Notes: generated by a model from the letters alone, not told the origin. DNA of 59,294 bases from Pseudocitrobacter vendiensis (GCF_943590815.1 NZ_CALSBS010000026.1:1-59294), one strand, 5' to 3'. Counted from the stretch's first letter, positions 32,875 to 43,356 are shown. Translations and numbers: made by a program.

Positions 32875-35418
32875 ATGAGCAAAGTCAGACTCGCAATTAT
32901 CGGTAACGGCATGGTCGGCCACCGCTTTATCGAGGATCTTCTCGATAAGTCCGACGCCAGCCTTTACGACATCACCGTGTTCTGTGAAGAACCGCGTAAA
33001 GCCTATGACCGCGTGCACCTTTCTTCCTACTTCTCTCATCATACAGCGGAAGAGCTGTCGCTGGTGCGCGAAGGTTACTATGAGAAGCATGGCGTTAAGG
33101 CGCTGATTGGCGAACGCGCCATCACCATTAACCGTCAGGAAAAGGTGATCCACTCCAGCGCCGGTCGTACCGTATTTTATGACAAATTGATCATGGCGAC
33201 GGGTTCGTACCCGTGGGTGCCGCCGATCAAGGGTTCTGAAACGCAGGACTGCTTTGTTTATCGTACCATCGAAGATCTTAACGCCATTGAATCCTGTGCA
33301 CGTCGCAGCAAACGCGGCGCGGTGGTTGGCGGCGGGCTGCTCGGGCTGGAAGCGGCTGGCGCGCTGAAAAGTTTAGGCGTAGAAACCCACGTCATCGAGT
33401 TCGCGCCCATGCTGATGGCTGAACAGCTTGATCAGATGGGCGGCGAGCAGTTGCGTCGTAAGATTGAAAGCATGGGCGTGCGCGTGCACACCAGCAAAAA
33501 CACCAAAGAGATCGTTCAGGAAGGCAAAGAAGCGCGCAAAACCATGCGCTTTGCCGACGGCAGCGATTTAGAAGTCGACTTTATCGTCTTCTCTACCGGT
33601 ATTCGTCCGCGCGATAAACTGGCGACCCAGTGCGGCCTGGCCGTGGCGCAGCGCGGCGGTATCGTGATTAATGATACCTGTCAGACCTCCGACCCGGATA
33701 TTTACGCTATCGGTGAATGTGCCAGCTGGAATAACCGTGTTTACGGCCTGGTGGCGCCTGGCTACAAAATGGCGCAGGTCGCCGTTGACCATATCCTCGG
33801 CACGCAGAACGCATTCCAGGGCGCAGACCTCAGCGCCAAACTGAAGCTGCTGGGCGTTGATGTTGGCGGTATCGGTGATGCGCACGGCCGCACGCCGGGG
33901 GCACGCAGCTACGTTTATCTCGACGAAAGTAAAGAAGTCTACAAACGCCTGATCGTCAGCGAAGACAACAAATACCTGCTCGGCGCAGTGCTGGTGGGCG
34001 ACACCAGCGACTACGGCAACCTGTTGCAGCTGGAGATGAACAAGATTGAGCTGCCGGAAAACCCGGACTCCTTGATTCTTCCTGCACATGCGGGCAGCGG
34101 TAAACCGTCTATTGGCGTCGATAAACTGCCGGACAGCGCACAAATCTGTTCCTGCTTCGACGTCACCAAAGGTGACCTCGTCGCGGCGATTAACCGTGGC
34201 TGCCACACCGTTGCGGCGCTGAAAGCGGAAACCAAAGCCGGTACCGGCTGCGGCGGTTGTATCCCGCTGGTGACGCAAGTGCTGAACGCGGAACTGTCAA
34301 AACAGGGCATCGAAGTAAACAACAACCTTTGTGAACACTTCGCCTTTACCCGCCAGGAGCTGTATCACCTCATCCGCGTGGAAGGGATTAAATCCTTCGA
34401 CGAACTGCTGCAAAAATACGGGAAAGGCTACGGCTGCGAAGTGTGTAAACCGACTGTCGGTTCACTGCTCGCCTCCTGCTGGAATGAGTACATTCTCAAA
34501 CCAGAACATACGCCATTGCAGGATACCAACGATAACTTCCTGGCGAACATCCAGAAAGACGGGACCTATTCCGTTATCCCACGCTCTGCGGGCGGTGAAA
34601 TCACCCCGGAAGGGCTGGTCGCCGTGGGCCGTATCGCGCGTGAGTTTAATCTGTACACCAAAATCACCGGTTCTCAGCGTATCGGCCTGTTTGGCGCACA
34701 AAAAGACGACCTGCCAGAAATCTGGCGTCAACTGATTGATGCCGGCTTCGAAACCGGCCACGCGTATGCGAAAGCGCTGCGTATGGCGAAAACCTGCGTG
34801 GGCAGCACCTGGTGCCGCTACGGCGTAGGCGATAGCGTGGGCTTCGGCGTTGAGCTGGAAAACCGCTACAAAGGCATCCGCACGCCGCACAAAATGAAAT
34901 TCGGCGTCTCCGGCTGTACCCGTGAATGTGCGGAAGCGCAGGGTAAAGACGTGGGCATCATCGCCACCGAGAAAGGCTGGAACTTGTATGTCTGCGGTAA
35001 CGGCGGGATGAAACCGCGTCACGCGGACCTGCTGGCGGCTGACCTCGATCGCGATACGCTGGTGAAATACCTCGACCGCTTCATGATGTTCTACATTCGC
35101 ACAGCCGATAAGCTGACGCGTACCGCGCCGTGGCTCGATAATCTGGAAGGCGGGATCGACTACCTGCGCGCCGTGATTATCGACGACAAACTGGGCCTGA
35201 ACGAACATCTGGAATCTGAAATTGCCCGTCTGCGTGCGGCCTTCGCCTGCGAGTGGACTGAAACCGTCAACAACCCGACGGCGCAGGTGCGTTTCAAACA
35301 CTTTATCAACAGCGAACAGCGTGACCCGAATGTGCAGGTTGTGCCTGAACGTGAACAGCATCGCCCGGCTACGCCGTACGAACGCATCCCGGTCACCATG
35401 GTGGAGGAAAACGCATGA
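32875..35418 (+). CDS. nirB: NADH-dependent nitrite reductase, large subunit
   Basis: Cytosolic siroheme enzyme reducing nitrite to ammonium with NADH. 847 residues. N-terminal FAD/NAD(P)H part (about 1-400; AIIGNGMVGHRFIEDLLD and VVGGGLLGLEAAGALKSL), BFD-like [2Fe-2S] region with CSCFD and GTGCGGCIP (about 424-466), and the siroheme/[4Fe-4S] domain with GCTRECAEAQGKD and CGNGGMKPRHAD (about 680-725). Induced by FNR and NarL/NarP sites above. Overlaps nirD by 4 bases. Confidence 0.98.
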   Translation: MSKVRLAIIGNGMVGHRFIEDLLDKSDASLYDITVFCEEPRKAYDRVHLSSYFSHHTAEELSLVREGYYEKHGVKALIGERAITINRQEKVIHSSAGRTVFYDKLIMATGSYPWVPPIKGSETQDCFVYRTIEDLNAIESCARRSKRGAVVGGGLLGLEAAGALKSLGVETHVIEFAPMLMAEQLDQMGGEQLRRKIESMGVRVHTSKNTKEIVQEGKEARKTMRFADGSDLEVDFIVFSTGIRPRDKLATQCGLAVAQRGGIVINDTCQTSDPDIYAIGECASWNNRVYGLVAPGYKMAQVAVDHILGTQNAFQGADLSAKLKLLGVDVGGIGDAHGRTPGARSYVYLDESKEVYKRLIVSEDNKYLLGAVLVGDTSDYGNLLQLEMNKIELPENPDSLILPAHAGSGKPSIGVDKLPDSAQICSCFDVTKGDLVAAINRGCHTVAALKAETKAGTGCGGCIPLVTQVLNAELSKQGIEVNNNLCEHFAFTRQELYHLIRVEGIKSFDELLQKYGKGYGCEVCKPTVGSLLASCWNEYILKPEHTPLQDTNDNFLANIQKDGTYSVIPRSAGGEITPEGLVAVGRIAREFNLYTKITGSQRIGLFGAQKDDLPEIWRQLIDAGFETGHAYAKALRMAKTCVGSTWCRYGVGDSVGFGVELENRYKGIRTPHKMKFGVSGCTRECAEAQGKDVGIIATEKGWNLYVCGNGGMKPRHADLLAADLDRDTLVKYLDRFMMFYIRTADKLTRTAPWLDNLEGGIDYLRAVIIDDKLGLNEHLESEIARLRAAFACEWTETVNNPTAQVRFKHFINSEQRDPNVQVVPEREQHRPATPYERIPVTMVEENA

Positions 35419-35741
35419 GCCAGTGGATAAACATCTGCAAAATCGACGCTATTTTGCCGGCAACCGGCGTTTGCGCCCTGCTGGGCGACCAGCAGGTGGC
35501 GATTTTTCGCCCCTACGCTGACGACCAGGTTTTCGCCATCAGCAACATCGACCCGTTCTTTGAGTCCAGCGTGTTATCTCGCGGCCTGATCGCAGAACAT
35601 CAGGGCGATTTATGGGTCGCCAGCCCGCTGAAAAAACAGCGTTTCCGCCTGCGCGATGGTCTGTGTATGGAAGACGAAAGCCACTCTGTCGCCCATTTTG
35701 AAGCCCGCGTCAAAGACGGCCAGGTGCAGCTTAAAGCCTGA
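35415..35741 (+). CDS. nirD: Nitrite reductase, small subunit
   Basis: Rieske-like ferredoxin-fold partner of NirB, 108 residues, starting MSQWINICKIDAILPATGVC. It lacks a clear CxH/CxxH cluster motif, as expected for this class. Its start overlaps the nirB stop (ATGA), implying coupled synthesis. In E. coli nirC follows; here the gene after it is cysG. Confidence 0.95.
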   Translation: MSQWINICKIDAILPATGVCALLGDQQVAIFRPYADDQVFAISNIDPFFESSVLSRGLIAEHQGDLWVASPLKKQRFRLRDGLCMEDESHSVAHFEARVKDGQVQLKA

Positions 35742-35874
35742 CCCGACAGGTCATAGGTTCCTCCTATGACCTCTTAGAGGTAACAGCAGGAAAAGTCGTA
35801 TGTTTCGTACGGCTTCTGCTGTTATTCTACTCACCATTATCCCCCCTGATTCTGTCCATTTAAGAGGCTACACC
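35742..35874 (+). other. nirD-cysG junction: nirC absent, two hairpins present
   Basis: A 133-base gap replaces the nitrite channel gene nirC of E. coli. It holds a first stem-loop GTCATAGG-TTC-TCCTATGAC-type (35751-35770). A second, longer one lies at 35782-35823 (arms AACAGCAG / CTGCTGTT with an inner AAGTCGTA / TACGGCTT stem). No residue of a NirC reading frame is recognisable. Confidence 0.75.
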
Positions 35875-37248
35875 GTGGATCACTTACCTATCTTCTGCCA
35901 GTTACACGACCGTGACTGTTTATTGGTTGGCGGCGGTGATGTTGCTGAACGCAAGGCGCGTCTGCTGCTTGATGCAGGAGCCCGCTTGACGGTCAACGCG
36001 CTGGAGTACGTTCCTCAGTTCAGGATATGGGAAGATGCAGGTATGTTGACGCTGGTTGAGGGCGAATTTGCTCCGTCGCTGCTTGATACCTGCTGGCTGG
36101 CGATTGCCGCCACGGATAACGATGTGGTGAATCAGCAGGTCAGCGAAGCGGCGGAAGCGCGGCGCATTTTCTGCAACGTGGTCGATGCCCCGAAAGCCGC
36201 CAGTTTTATCATGCCGTCGATTATCGACCGCTCGCCGCTGATGGTGGCGGTCTCTTCCGGCGGCACGTCTCCGGTGCTGGCGCGTCTGCTGCGCGAAAAA
36301 CTGGAATCGCTGCTGCCGTTGCATCTTGGCCAGGTAGCACACTACGCAGGCCAGCTACGTTCACGGGTGAAAAAGCAGTTTTCCACCATCGCTGAACGCC
36401 GCCGTTTCTGGGAAAAACTGTTCAGCCATGACCGTTTAGCCCAGTCGCTGGCAAATCAGGACAACGTTGCCATTAATCAGGTCACTGAACACCTGCTCAC
36501 CGAACCGCTTGATCATCGCGGTGAAGTGGTGCTGGTTGGCGCCGGGCCGGGCGATGCGGGCTTATTGACGCTCAAAGGGCTGCAACAGATCCAGCAGGCG
36601 GATGTGGTGGTTTATGACCGTCTGGTCTCTGATGACATTATGAATCTGGTGCGTCGTGACGCGGACCGCGTCTTCGTCGGAAAACGTGCCGGTTATCACT
36701 GCGTGCCGCAGGATGAGATCAACCAGATCCTGCTGCGCGAAGCGCAGAAAGGGAAACGCGTGGTGCGACTGAAAGGCGGCGATCCGTTTATCTTCGGGCG
36801 CGGTGGTGAAGAACTGGAAACCCTCTGTGATGCGGGAATCCCCTTCTCCGTTGTGCCGGGTATTACGGCGGCATCCGGTTGCTCGGCGTATTCGGGTATC
36901 CCACTCACGCACCGCGACTATGCGCAAAGCGTGCGTCTGGTCACCGGCCACCTGAAAACCGGTGGCGAGCTGGACTGGGAAAATCTGGCGGCAGAGAAAC
37001 AAACGCTGGTGTTCTACATGGGGCTGAATCAGGCAGCAACCATCCAGGAAAAACTGATTGAACACGGTATGTCGGCGGAGATGCCGGTGGCGATTGTGGA
37101 AAACGGCACGGCCATTAAACAGCGCGTCGTTGACGGTACGCTGTCTGAGTTGGGTGCACTGGCGCAGCAGATGGAAAGCCCGGCACTGATTATCGTAGGC
37201 CGGGTGGTTGGGCTTCGCGAGAAGCTGAACTGGTTCTCAAATCATTAA
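35875..37248 (+). CDS. cysG: Siroheme synthase CysG
   Basis: Makes siroheme from uroporphyrinogen III. The N-terminal half (about 1-215) is precorrin-2 dehydrogenase/ferrochelatase with NAD fold [17 protein letters not shown]. The C-terminal half (about 216-457) is the SAM uroporphyrinogen methyltransferase with [20 protein letters not shown] and [19 protein letters not shown] start at 35875 (AAGAGGCTACACC upstream) gives 457 residues as in E. coli; a frame from 35800 adds 25 residues inside a hairpin and was rejected. Supplies the NirB cofactor. Confidence 0.97.
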   Translation: MDHLPIFCQLHDRDCLLVGGGDVAERKARLLLDAGARLTVNALEYVPQFRIWEDAGMLTLVEGEFAPSLLDTCWLAIAATDNDVVNQQVSEAAEARRIFCNVVDAPKAASFIMPSIIDRSPLMVAVSSGGTSPVLARLLREKLESLLPLHLGQVAHYAGQLRSRVKKQFSTIAERRRFWEKLFSHDRLAQSLANQDNVAINQVTEHLLTEPLDHRGEVVLVGAGPGDAGLLTLKGLQQIQQADVVVYDRLVSDDIMNLVRRDADRVFVGKRAGYHCVPQDEINQILLREAQKGKRVVRLKGGDPFIFGRGGEELETLCDAGIPFSVVPGITAASGCSAYSGIPLTHRDYAQSVRLVTGHLKTGGELDWENLAAEKQTLVFYMGLNQAATIQEKLIEHGMSAEMPVAIVENGTAIKQRVVDGTLSELGALAQQMESPALIIVGRVVGLREKLNWFSNH

Positions 37249-37290
37249 TGCGTTTTGAGCTGCCGATTAGCTGCTGCACCAATGATTTAA

Positions 37291-37312
37291 AAGCCGGGAA
37301 TATTCCCGGCTT
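37291..37312 (+). terminator. Hairpin terminator after cysG
   Basis: Perfect inverted repeat AAGCCGGGAATATTCCCGGC plus TT, with no long T-run. It shares an 18-bp core with the trpS hairpin at 37442-37469. Confidence 0.65.
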
Positions 37313-37316
37313 AAAA

Positions 37317-37415
37317 GCGCCCGATGCGCAAGCTTATCGGGCCTACGGCCTGTTCCCGTTTATCAACATTGCACATCCTTGTAGGCCGGATAAGGCGTTC
37401 ACGCCGCATCCGGCA
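37317..37415. repeat. REP pair between cysG and trpS
   Basis: Two REP palindromes (GCCCGATGCGCAAGCTTATC; then TGTAGGCCGGATAAGGCGTT) lie between two copies of the GCCGGGAATATTCCCGGC hairpin in the convergent gap. Confidence 0.85.
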
Positions 37416-37441
37416 AGAACAACGCGCACATTATCAACAAT

Positions 37442-37469
37442 CTGAAGCCGGGAATATTCCCGGCTTCAG
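37442..37469 (-). terminator. Hairpin terminator after trpS
   Basis: A 28-bp perfect palindrome (arms CTGAAGCCGGGAAT) directly after trpS on the minus strand. It serves as the 3' end of the aroKB-damX-dam-rpe-gph-trpS transcript. The T-run is weak. Confidence 0.65.
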
Positions 37470-37476
37470 TCATTTA

Positions 37477-38484
37477 TTATAAAGGCTTACCGACAAAACC
37501 AATCGCTTCATACACCGCTTTCAGGGTTTGCCCTGCGCGCGCGCTAGCTTTGTCCGCGCCCTCTTTCATGATTTTGTTGAGCAGCGCTTCATCGTTACGG
37601 AAGCGATGATAGCGTTCCTGAAGCTCGGTCAGCATGCCGGAAACGGCTTCCGCCACTTCGCCTTTCAGGTGGCCGTACATTTTGCCTTCGAAGTGTTTTT
37701 CCAGCTCCGGAATGCTCTGGCCTGTCACGGCAGAGAGAATATCCAGCAGGTTGGAAACGCCCGCTTTCTCTTTCACGTCATAACGCACCACCGGCGGCTC
37801 TTCCGAGTCAGTCATCGCGCGTTTGATTTTCTTCACGACGGATTTCGGATCTTCCAGCAGGCCGATAACGTTGTTGCGGTTGTCATCCGATTTGGACATC
37901 TTTTTGGTCGGCTCCAGCAGCGACATCACGCGCGCGCCGGATTTCGGAATGAACGGCTCTGGCACTTCAAAGATATCGCCGTATATGGCGTTAAAGCGCT
38001 GGGCAATATCGCGGCTCAGTTCCAGGTGCTGTTTCTGATCTTCACCCACCGGGACCTGATTGGTTTGATACAGCAGGATGTCTGCCGCCATCAGCACCGG
38101 GTAGTCAAACAGACCGGCATTGATGTTTTCCGCATAACGTGCGGATTTATCTTTGAACTGGGTCATGCGGCTCAGTTCACCGAAGTAGGTGTAGCAGTTC
38201 AGCGCCCAGCTCAGCTGCGCGTGTTCCGGCACGTGAGACTGAACGAAGATGGTGCTTTTTTCCGGGTCGATGCCGCAGGCCAGATAGAGCGCCAGGGTAT
38301 CTAACGTTGCTTTGCGCAGCGCCTGCGGGTCCTGACGCACGGTGATCGCGTGTTGGTCAACGATGCAGTAGATGCAATGGTAATCATCCTGCATGTTTAC
38401 CCACTGACGCAGCGCACCCATGTAGTTGCCAATGGTCAATTCACCTGACGGCTGTGCGCCACTAAAAACGATGGGCTTAGTCAT
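37477..38484 (-). CDS. trpS: Tryptophanyl-tRNA synthetase
   Basis: Class Ic aminoacyl-tRNA synthetase charging tRNA-Trp. 335 residues. HIGH-type motif in [13 protein letters not shown] (about 13-25) and KMSKS as [10 protein letters not shown] (about 192-201). The start overlaps the gph stop by 8 bases. Last gene of the aroK superoperon, as in E. coli. Confidence 0.98.
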   Translation of the reverse strand: MTKPIVFSGAQPSGELTIGNYMGALRQWVNMQDDYHCIYCIVDQHAITVRQDPQALRKATLDTLALYLACGIDPEKSTIFVQSHVPEHAQLSWALNCYTYFGELSRMTQFKDKSARYAENINAGLFDYPVLMAADILLYQTNQVPVGEDQKQHLELSRDIAQRFNAIYGDIFEVPEPFIPKSGARVMSLLEPTKKMSKSDDNRNNVIGLLEDPKSVVKKIKRAMTDSEEPPVVRYDVKEKAGVSNLLDILSAVTGQSIPELEKHFEGKMYGHLKGEVAEAVSGMLTELQERYHRFRNDEALLNKIMKEGADKASARAGQTLKAVYEAIGFVGKPL

Positions 38485-39238
38485 TTTCTAATTCCTGATT
38501 TTCACTGTGCGGAAGCCCGAGCGCGGGCAAGAGTTCGTTAAACTGGTCGAAGATATAATCGGGCGAGCTGAGCGCGATAGATTCGCCATAGTTGTAGCCG
38601 TAGGTCAGCCCCACAGAGCAGCAGCCCGCCGCCTGTGCCGCCTGAATATCGTTGCGTGAATCACCCACAAACAACAGTTCAGCCGGTTCAATTTCCAGAC
38701 GCTTCGCTACCAGCAACAGCGGCTCCGGATGCGGCTTCTTGTTCTGCACGTCATCGCCGCCAATCACCACGCTAAAGAAGCGCGCAATGCCCAGCGACTC
38801 AAGCAGCGGCGCGACGAACGGCGTCGGCTTGTTGGTCACCAGTGCCAGCGGCAGGCCTTTGTCATGCAGCGCCGCCAGCGTCTGTTCAACATGCGGGAAG
38901 AGGAAACTGCCCTCTTCGGCAAACTCGGCGTAGTAGCGATCAAACAGGCGACGCAACACGCGCAGCTGTTCATCCTGCGGAATATCCGCATGGTCCACGG
39001 AAGGTTTCCCCTGGGCGGCTCGTTGAGTCGCACGCTCCTGACGAGACCAGACCAACGCCCGTTCCATCAGGACATCAGCACCGTTGCCAATCCAGGTCAC
39101 CACGCGTTCTTCGCCGGCGACAGGGAGTTCCAGCGCATAAAGCGCGCTATCTACCGCCGCGGTGAGCCCCGGCGCGCTATCCACCAGCGTGCCGTCGAGA
39201 TCGAAGGCCACGCCGCGGAGGTTTTGCAATTTATCCAT
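38477..39238 (-). CDS. gph: Phosphoglycolate phosphatase
   Basis: HAD-superfamily phosphatase removing 2-phosphoglycolate formed during DNA repair. 253 residues. Motif [15 protein letters not shown] (nucleophile Asp, about 13), motif II in ALVTNKP (about 130) and motif III/IV in [15 protein letters not shown] (about 192). Overlaps trpS and rpe by 8 bases each. Confidence 0.96.
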   Translation of the reverse strand: MDKLQNLRGVAFDLDGTLVDSAPGLTAAVDSALYALELPVAGEERVVTWIGNGADVLMERALVWSRQERATQRAAQGKPSVDHADIPQDEQLRVLRRLFDRYYAEFAEEGSFLFPHVEQTLAALHDKGLPLALVTNKPTPFVAPLLESLGIARFFSVVIGGDDVQNKKPHPEPLLLVAKRLEIEPAELLFVGDSRNDIQAAQAAGCCSVGLTYGYNYGESIALSSPDYIFDQFNELLPALGLPHSENQELEND

Positions 39239-39908
39239 GACTTACCTTTGCCAGTTCACTGCGCATTTCATCTATCACTTTTTTGTAATCTGGCTGATCG
39301 AAAATCGCGGAGCCTGCGACAAACATATCTGCCCCGGCGGCAGCGATTTCGCCAATGTTGTTCACCTTCACCCCGCCGTCCACTTCCAGGCGGATATCAT
39401 AGCCAGATTCGTCAATGCGACGGCGCACCTCACGCAGTTTATCGAGGGTGTGAGGAATGAAGGACTGGCCGCCAAAGCCTGGGTTCACCGACATCAGCAG
39501 GATCACGTCCAGCTTATCCATTACATAATCGAGATAGCTCAGCGGCGTCGCCGGGTTGAATACCAGCCCCGCTTTACAGCCGTGTTCTTTGATCAGCTGC
39601 AGCGTGCGGTCAACGTGCTCAGAGGCCTCGGGATGGAAGGTAATAATGCTGGCGCCTGCTGCCGCAAAATCGGGAACAATGCGATCAACCGGTTTCACCA
39701 TCAGGTGAACGTCGATAGGCGCGGTAATACCGTATTTGCGCAGGGCTTTCAGCACCATCGGGCCGATGGTCAGGTTCGGCACATAGTGGTTATCCATAAC
39801 ATCGAAATGAACCACATCCGCACCGGCTGCCAGTGCGTTGGCGGTGTCTTCACCCAGGCGGGCAAAATCAGCCGACAGAATTGAGGGGGCAATCAAAAAC
39901 TGTTTCAT
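39231..39908 (-). CDS. rpe: Ribulose-phosphate 3-epimerase
   Basis: TIM-barrel metalloenzyme of the pentose phosphate pathway interconverting ribulose-5-P and xylulose-5-P. 225 residues from [20 protein letters not shown]. Motifs: [17 protein letters not shown] with catalytic Asp (about 36), [25 protein letters not shown] and [11 protein letters not shown] (second catalytic Asp, about 176). ATG 39908 has AGGAG 6 bases upstream; a start two codons further up was rejected. Confidence 0.97.
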   Translation of the reverse strand: MKQFLIAPSILSADFARLGEDTANALAAGADVVHFDVMDNHYVPNLTIGPMVLKALRKYGITAPIDVHLMVKPVDRIVPDFAAAGASIITFHPEASEHVDRTLQLIKEHGCKAGLVFNPATPLSYLDYVMDKLDVILLMSVNPGFGGQSFIPHTLDKLREVRRRIDESGYDIRLEVDGGVKVNNIGEIAAAGADMFVAGSAIFDQPDYKKVIDEMRSELAKVSHG

Positions 39909-39924
39909 CCGCATCTCCTAAAAA

Positions 39925-40755
39925 CTATTTTTTATCTGCCGGACGATACAACGCCAGCAGCTCATCCACCTTATTACGCGTGCCGCCGTTGCGGCTAATG
40001 CTGCGTCGCACTTTTACGACGTGCTGTACTGCGTTGTTATACCACGCTACCGTCTCGGGTGTGCGATGGTTTGAAATCAGTACCGGAATACGCTTCGCCA
40101 CCAGCTCTTCTGCTTTATCAGCCAGCAGCTTTTGCTGTTCACTGCTGAAGCTATTGGTGTGGTAGGCCGTAAAGTTGGCCGTTGCAGAGAGCGGCGCGTA
40201 TGGCGGATCGCAATAGACTACCGCTTTCTGTGCCTGATGGGCGCGATCCATACACACTTCATACGACTCGCAATAGAACTCTGCGTTCTGCGCTTTTTCG
40301 GCGAAATGGTACAGTTCGGCTTCCGGGAAGTAGGGCTTCTTGTATCGGCCAAACGGCACGTTGAACTCGCCGCGCAAATTGTAACGGCACAGGCCGTTGT
40401 AACCGTGGCGATTCAGGTACAAGAAGAGAACCGCACGGCGCATTTTATCCGTGCTGGCGTTAAATTCGCTGCGAAACGCATAGTAGCTGTCGGCGTTATT
40501 CGTTTCAGGCGCAAAAACCTTGCGCGCCTCGGCGACATAGTCATCAGGCTGGTTTTTAACAATCTTGTACAGTTCGATAAGATCGCTGTTGATATCAGCA
40601 AGGATATAACGAGAAAAGTCGGTATTAAGAAATACCGACCCGGCGCCCACGAAGGGCTCCACCAGGCAGTCACCTGATGGCAAGTGATGTCTAATATCTT
40701 CGAGCAGGGGGAACTTTCCCCCTGCCCATTTTAAAAAAGCGCGATTTTTTTTCAT
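39925..40755 (-). CDS. dam: DNA adenine methyltransferase Dam
   Basis: Methylates adenine N6 in GATC, marking strands for mismatch repair and timing SeqA/DnaA control. 276 residues (E. coli 278). SAM-binding FLKWAGGKFPLL (about 7-18), PFVGAGSVFLNTDFS (about 34-48), and catalytic DPPYAPLSA (motif IV, about 180-188). Lies 16 bases upstream of rpe. Expect a methylome with GATC sites, though hosts vary. Confidence 0.97.
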   Translation of the reverse strand: MKKNRAFLKWAGGKFPLLEDIRHHLPSGDCLVEPFVGAGSVFLNTDFSRYILADINSDLIELYKIVKNQPDDYVAEARKVFAPETNNADSYYAFRSEFNASTDKMRRAVLFLYLNRHGYNGLCRYNLRGEFNVPFGRYKKPYFPEAELYHFAEKAQNAEFYCESYEVCMDRAHQAQKAVVYCDPPYAPLSATANFTAYHTNSFSSEQQKLLADKAEELVAKRIPVLISNHRTPETVAWYNNAVQHVVKVRRSISRNGGTRNKVDELLALYRPADKK

Positions 40756-40829
40756 GCTGCCTAACTAATTACACTTTCTCCGGCTGTGGAGAAAGCTCCG
40801 ACAGCATCCTGCGCTTGTAGCACGTCACA

Positions 40830-42176
40830 TTACTTCAGATCAGACTGCACCTGATGCAACGGTTTCGCCCACGGATTTTTTGCCTGAACATCGGCAGGCA
40901 GCGTGGTGACCGCACGTTTCGCTTCATCTTTAGACGCGTAAACACCTGTTACCAGCACATACCATGGCTGACCATTACGTGTGGTCTGATAAACCACGTA
41001 GTCTTTCAGATTCTCTTTCTTCGCCCAACCATTCAGATTGTTGTAGTTGGAAGAGGAGCTGAGCTGCAGCGTGTAATGACCGCCAGGCGCAGATTTCAGT
41101 GAGTTCACATCACCGGCGGATTTCGCCGCGCTGCTGGCTGCCGGAGCGCTGGTTGCCGCAGTGGCAGCCGGTGCAGTGGTCGCCGCAGGAGTCGTCGTCG
41201 ATGTTGCCGCAGGAGCCGTGGTGGTTGCCGTTGCAGCCGGTTTCGCCGGAGCGGTAGAGGTGGCTGGCGTTTTCGCCGGCGTGCTCGTGGCTGCGGTTTC
41301 AGTGTGTTTCGGCTGCTGAGCAACTGGTTTAGGCGTTGTCACCGGAGCCGGTTTCGCCGCCGCGGTGGTTTGCGGTTTGCTCTGCGGTTTCGGTTCAATC
41401 ACAGCTTGTTTACGCTCAGGACGCGTAGCCGCCGTCTGCTGGCGCGGTGCCGTTTCCGTTGCCGCCGGGCGAGAAGACGCGCCATGGCGAACAGGCGCAA
41501 CGGTAGCCGGTTCGGTTGGCAGCGTGGAATTCACAACCACGTTGTCAACCTGGCCCTGCTGCTGAGTCAGTGCGTTGTTCAGATCGCCCTGTACTTCCAC
41601 ACGCTGCTGGCCTTCAGCCGTTGCGGCTGGCTGACCCTGAGTCGGCGTAGAAGAGATTGGCGGCAGAGAAACGTCCTGCTGCGGGTTAGCGCCTGCGGTC
41701 TGCTCTGCGGAAGTGGTGCCTGGCGCAGGCTGCGTGCCATTTGCCTGATCGGCAGCATCACCGGAGAGATCGATATTTTTCTCCGCTGACGCGCTCTGGT
41801 CGCTGGAAGAGGAAGACGGCGACTTCAGCGCCGAGCCGATGCCAACGATCAGCAGCAACAGCACCAGAATCCCGACGCCCATCATAATGTACTGGCGGGA
41901 AGCCGGTTTACGCGGTGGGGATTTACGTTTACGCGGACGACGCTCAACGACTTCTTCCGCCTCTGCGTCATCTTCGTCGTCATACAGCTCATCTTCGGGC
42001 TCGACATCTTCACGTGCCTTGCGGCTACGGGCCGGACGGCGCTCATCCGCTTCCAGCTCCACATCATCAAAATTGATCTGCGGCTCATTGTCACGATCGG
42101 AAGATTGACGAGAGCGACCAGTACGACGATCGCTGGGATCGGGTTTCAGCTCGTCTTCTGGTTTAAATTCATCCAT
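40830..42176 (-). CDS. damX: Cell-division SPOR-domain protein DamX
   Basis: Inner-membrane bitopic protein that reaches the septal ring by a SPOR domain binding denuded glycan. 448 residues (E. coli 428). Cytosolic charged part with many Arg/Asp/Glu (about 1-100), one membrane segment [20 protein letters not shown] (about 94-113), a long Ala/Thr/Pro/Gln-rich periplasmic linker (about 115-360), and a SPOR domain near 365-440 ([20 protein letters not shown]). The linker looks about 20 residues longer than in E. coli. Confidence 0.94.
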   Translation of the reverse strand: MDEFKPEDELKPDPSDRRTGRSRQSSDRDNEPQINFDDVELEADERRPARSRKAREDVEPEDELYDDEDDAEAEEVVERRPRKRKSPPRKPASRQYIMMGVGILVLLLLIVGIGSALKSPSSSSSDQSASAEKNIDLSGDAADQANGTQPAPGTTSAEQTAGANPQQDVSLPPISSTPTQGQPAATAEGQQRVEVQGDLNNALTQQQGQVDNVVVNSTLPTEPATVAPVRHGASSRPAATETAPRQQTAATRPERKQAVIEPKPQSKPQTTAAAKPAPVTTPKPVAQQPKHTETAATSTPAKTPATSTAPAKPAATATTTAPAATSTTTPAATTAPAATAATSAPAASSAAKSAGDVNSLKSAPGGHYTLQLSSSSNYNNLNGWAKKENLKDYVVYQTTRNGQPWYVLVTGVYASKDEAKRAVTTLPADVQAKNPWAKPLHQVQSDLK

Positions 42177-42261
42177 TTAACACCCCACTAAAAGGCTCAC
42201 GCCCACAACTATTGCACTTCACCTGAAGATAAAACGCCGCGCGAACGCGGCTTGACCTTTC

Positions 42262-43356
42262 TTATTGTTGCGCCCGCTGAGTATCAGCGATAGCGCCAAG
42301 AACCACATCATGCGGCACACCGCCGCGCACTTCACTTTTACCGATTGCCAGCGGGAGGACGAGTCGCATCTCACCAGCTAAAACTTTTTTGTCGCGCATC
42401 ATATGCGGCAGATAGGCTTGTGCCGTCATCTCCTGCGGGCCCGTGACCGGCAGGTTTGCGCGCTTGAGCAGCGCAATAATACGCTGTGTCTCTTCCGGCT
42501 TAAACTGACCTAAGCGTTCAGAGGTATGCGCCGCCATGACCATGCCAGCAGCAACCGCTTCACCGTGAAGCCAGTTACCGTAACCCATCTCGGCTTCAAT
42601 CGCATGTCCAAATGTATGTCCAAGATTGAGTAAAGCACGTAAGCCGGTTTCGCGCTCGTCCGCAGCGACAACTTCTGCTTTTAATTCGCAACAGCGACGA
42701 ATGCAGTACGCCATGGCTTTCTCATCGAGGGCCATCAGGGCATCGATATTCTCTTCCAGCCAGTCGAAGAACGGCGCGTCGAGGATAATGCCATATTTGA
42801 TGACCTCAGCGAGTCCAGAAGAGAGTTCACGCGCAGGCAGGGTTTTCAGGCAGTTCAAATCGACAACCACGGAAGCCGGTTGCCAGAACGCGCCAATCAT
42901 ATTCTTGCCAAGGGGATGGTTTACGGCTGTTTTGCCGCCAACCGAGGAATCTACCTGCGAAAGTAGCGTGGTAGGAACCTGAATAAAGCGCACGCCGCGC
43001 TGATAGCTCGCCGCCGCAAACCCGGTTAAATCGCCAATGACGCCGCCGCCAAGGGCTACCAGAGTCGTATCGCGACCGTGCGGTTTTTGCAGGAGTGCAG
43101 TAAAGACCGTGTCCATCACGGCCAGGCTTTTGTACTTCTCGCCATCGGGAAGGATCACGCTATCGACCTTGACGCCAGCCTGTTCTAACACAGAACGGAC
43201 CTTATCAAGATAGAGCGGCGCCAGCATTTCGTTGGTGACCAGCATAACCTGGCAGCCAGACTTGAGCGGTAAGAAGGAAGCTGGATCGTTAAACAAACCA
43301 GCCGCGATGGTTATCGGGTAACTACGTTCCCCGAGAGTTACAGTAAGCCTCTCCAT
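42262..43356 (-). CDS. aroB: 3-dehydroquinate synthase
   Basis: Second step of the shikimate pathway: DAHP to 3-dehydroquinate, using NAD+ and Zn2+. 364 residues (E. coli 362). NAD-binding DGEKYKSL (about 71) and [19 protein letters not shown] (about 104-122). Metal ligands include Glu in [13 protein letters not shown] (about 184) and His in [11 protein letters not shown] (about 247 and 251). Follows aroK with a 72-base gap. Confidence 0.97.
   Translation of the reverse strand: MERLTVTLGERSYPITIAAGLFNDPASFLPLKSGCQVMLVTNEMLAPLYLDKVRSVLEQAGVKVDSVILPDGEKYKSLAVMDTVFTALLQKPHGRDTTLVALGGGVIGDLTGFAAASYQRGVRFIQVPTTLLSQVDSSVGGKTAVNHPLGKNMIGAFWQPASVVVDLNCLKTLPARELSSGLAEVIKYGIILDAPFFDWLEENIDALMALDEKAMAYCIRRCCELKAEVVAADERETGLRALLNLGHTFGHAIEAEMGYGNWLHGEAVAAGMVMAAHTSERLGQFKPEETQRIIALLKRANLPVTGPQEMTAQAYLPHMMRDKKVLAGEMRLVLPLAIGKSEVRGGVPHDVVLGAIADTQRAQQ

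Noticed and set aside
34462-35361. 299-codon minus-strand frame opposite nirB
   Set aside because: Phe/Arg/His/Val-rich shadow composition typical of the complement of a GC-rich coding frame; no plausible start or motif.
35800-35874. Upstream ATG extending CysG by 25 residues
   Set aside because: It starts inside a stem-loop. The family protein begins at the GTG (VDHLPIFCQ) and the length then equals 457 residues.
41100-41350. Tandem-repeat array in minus-strand GCC/GGC/CTG units
   Set aside because: It is the low-complexity linker of damX. No constant repeat unit or spacer pattern is present.
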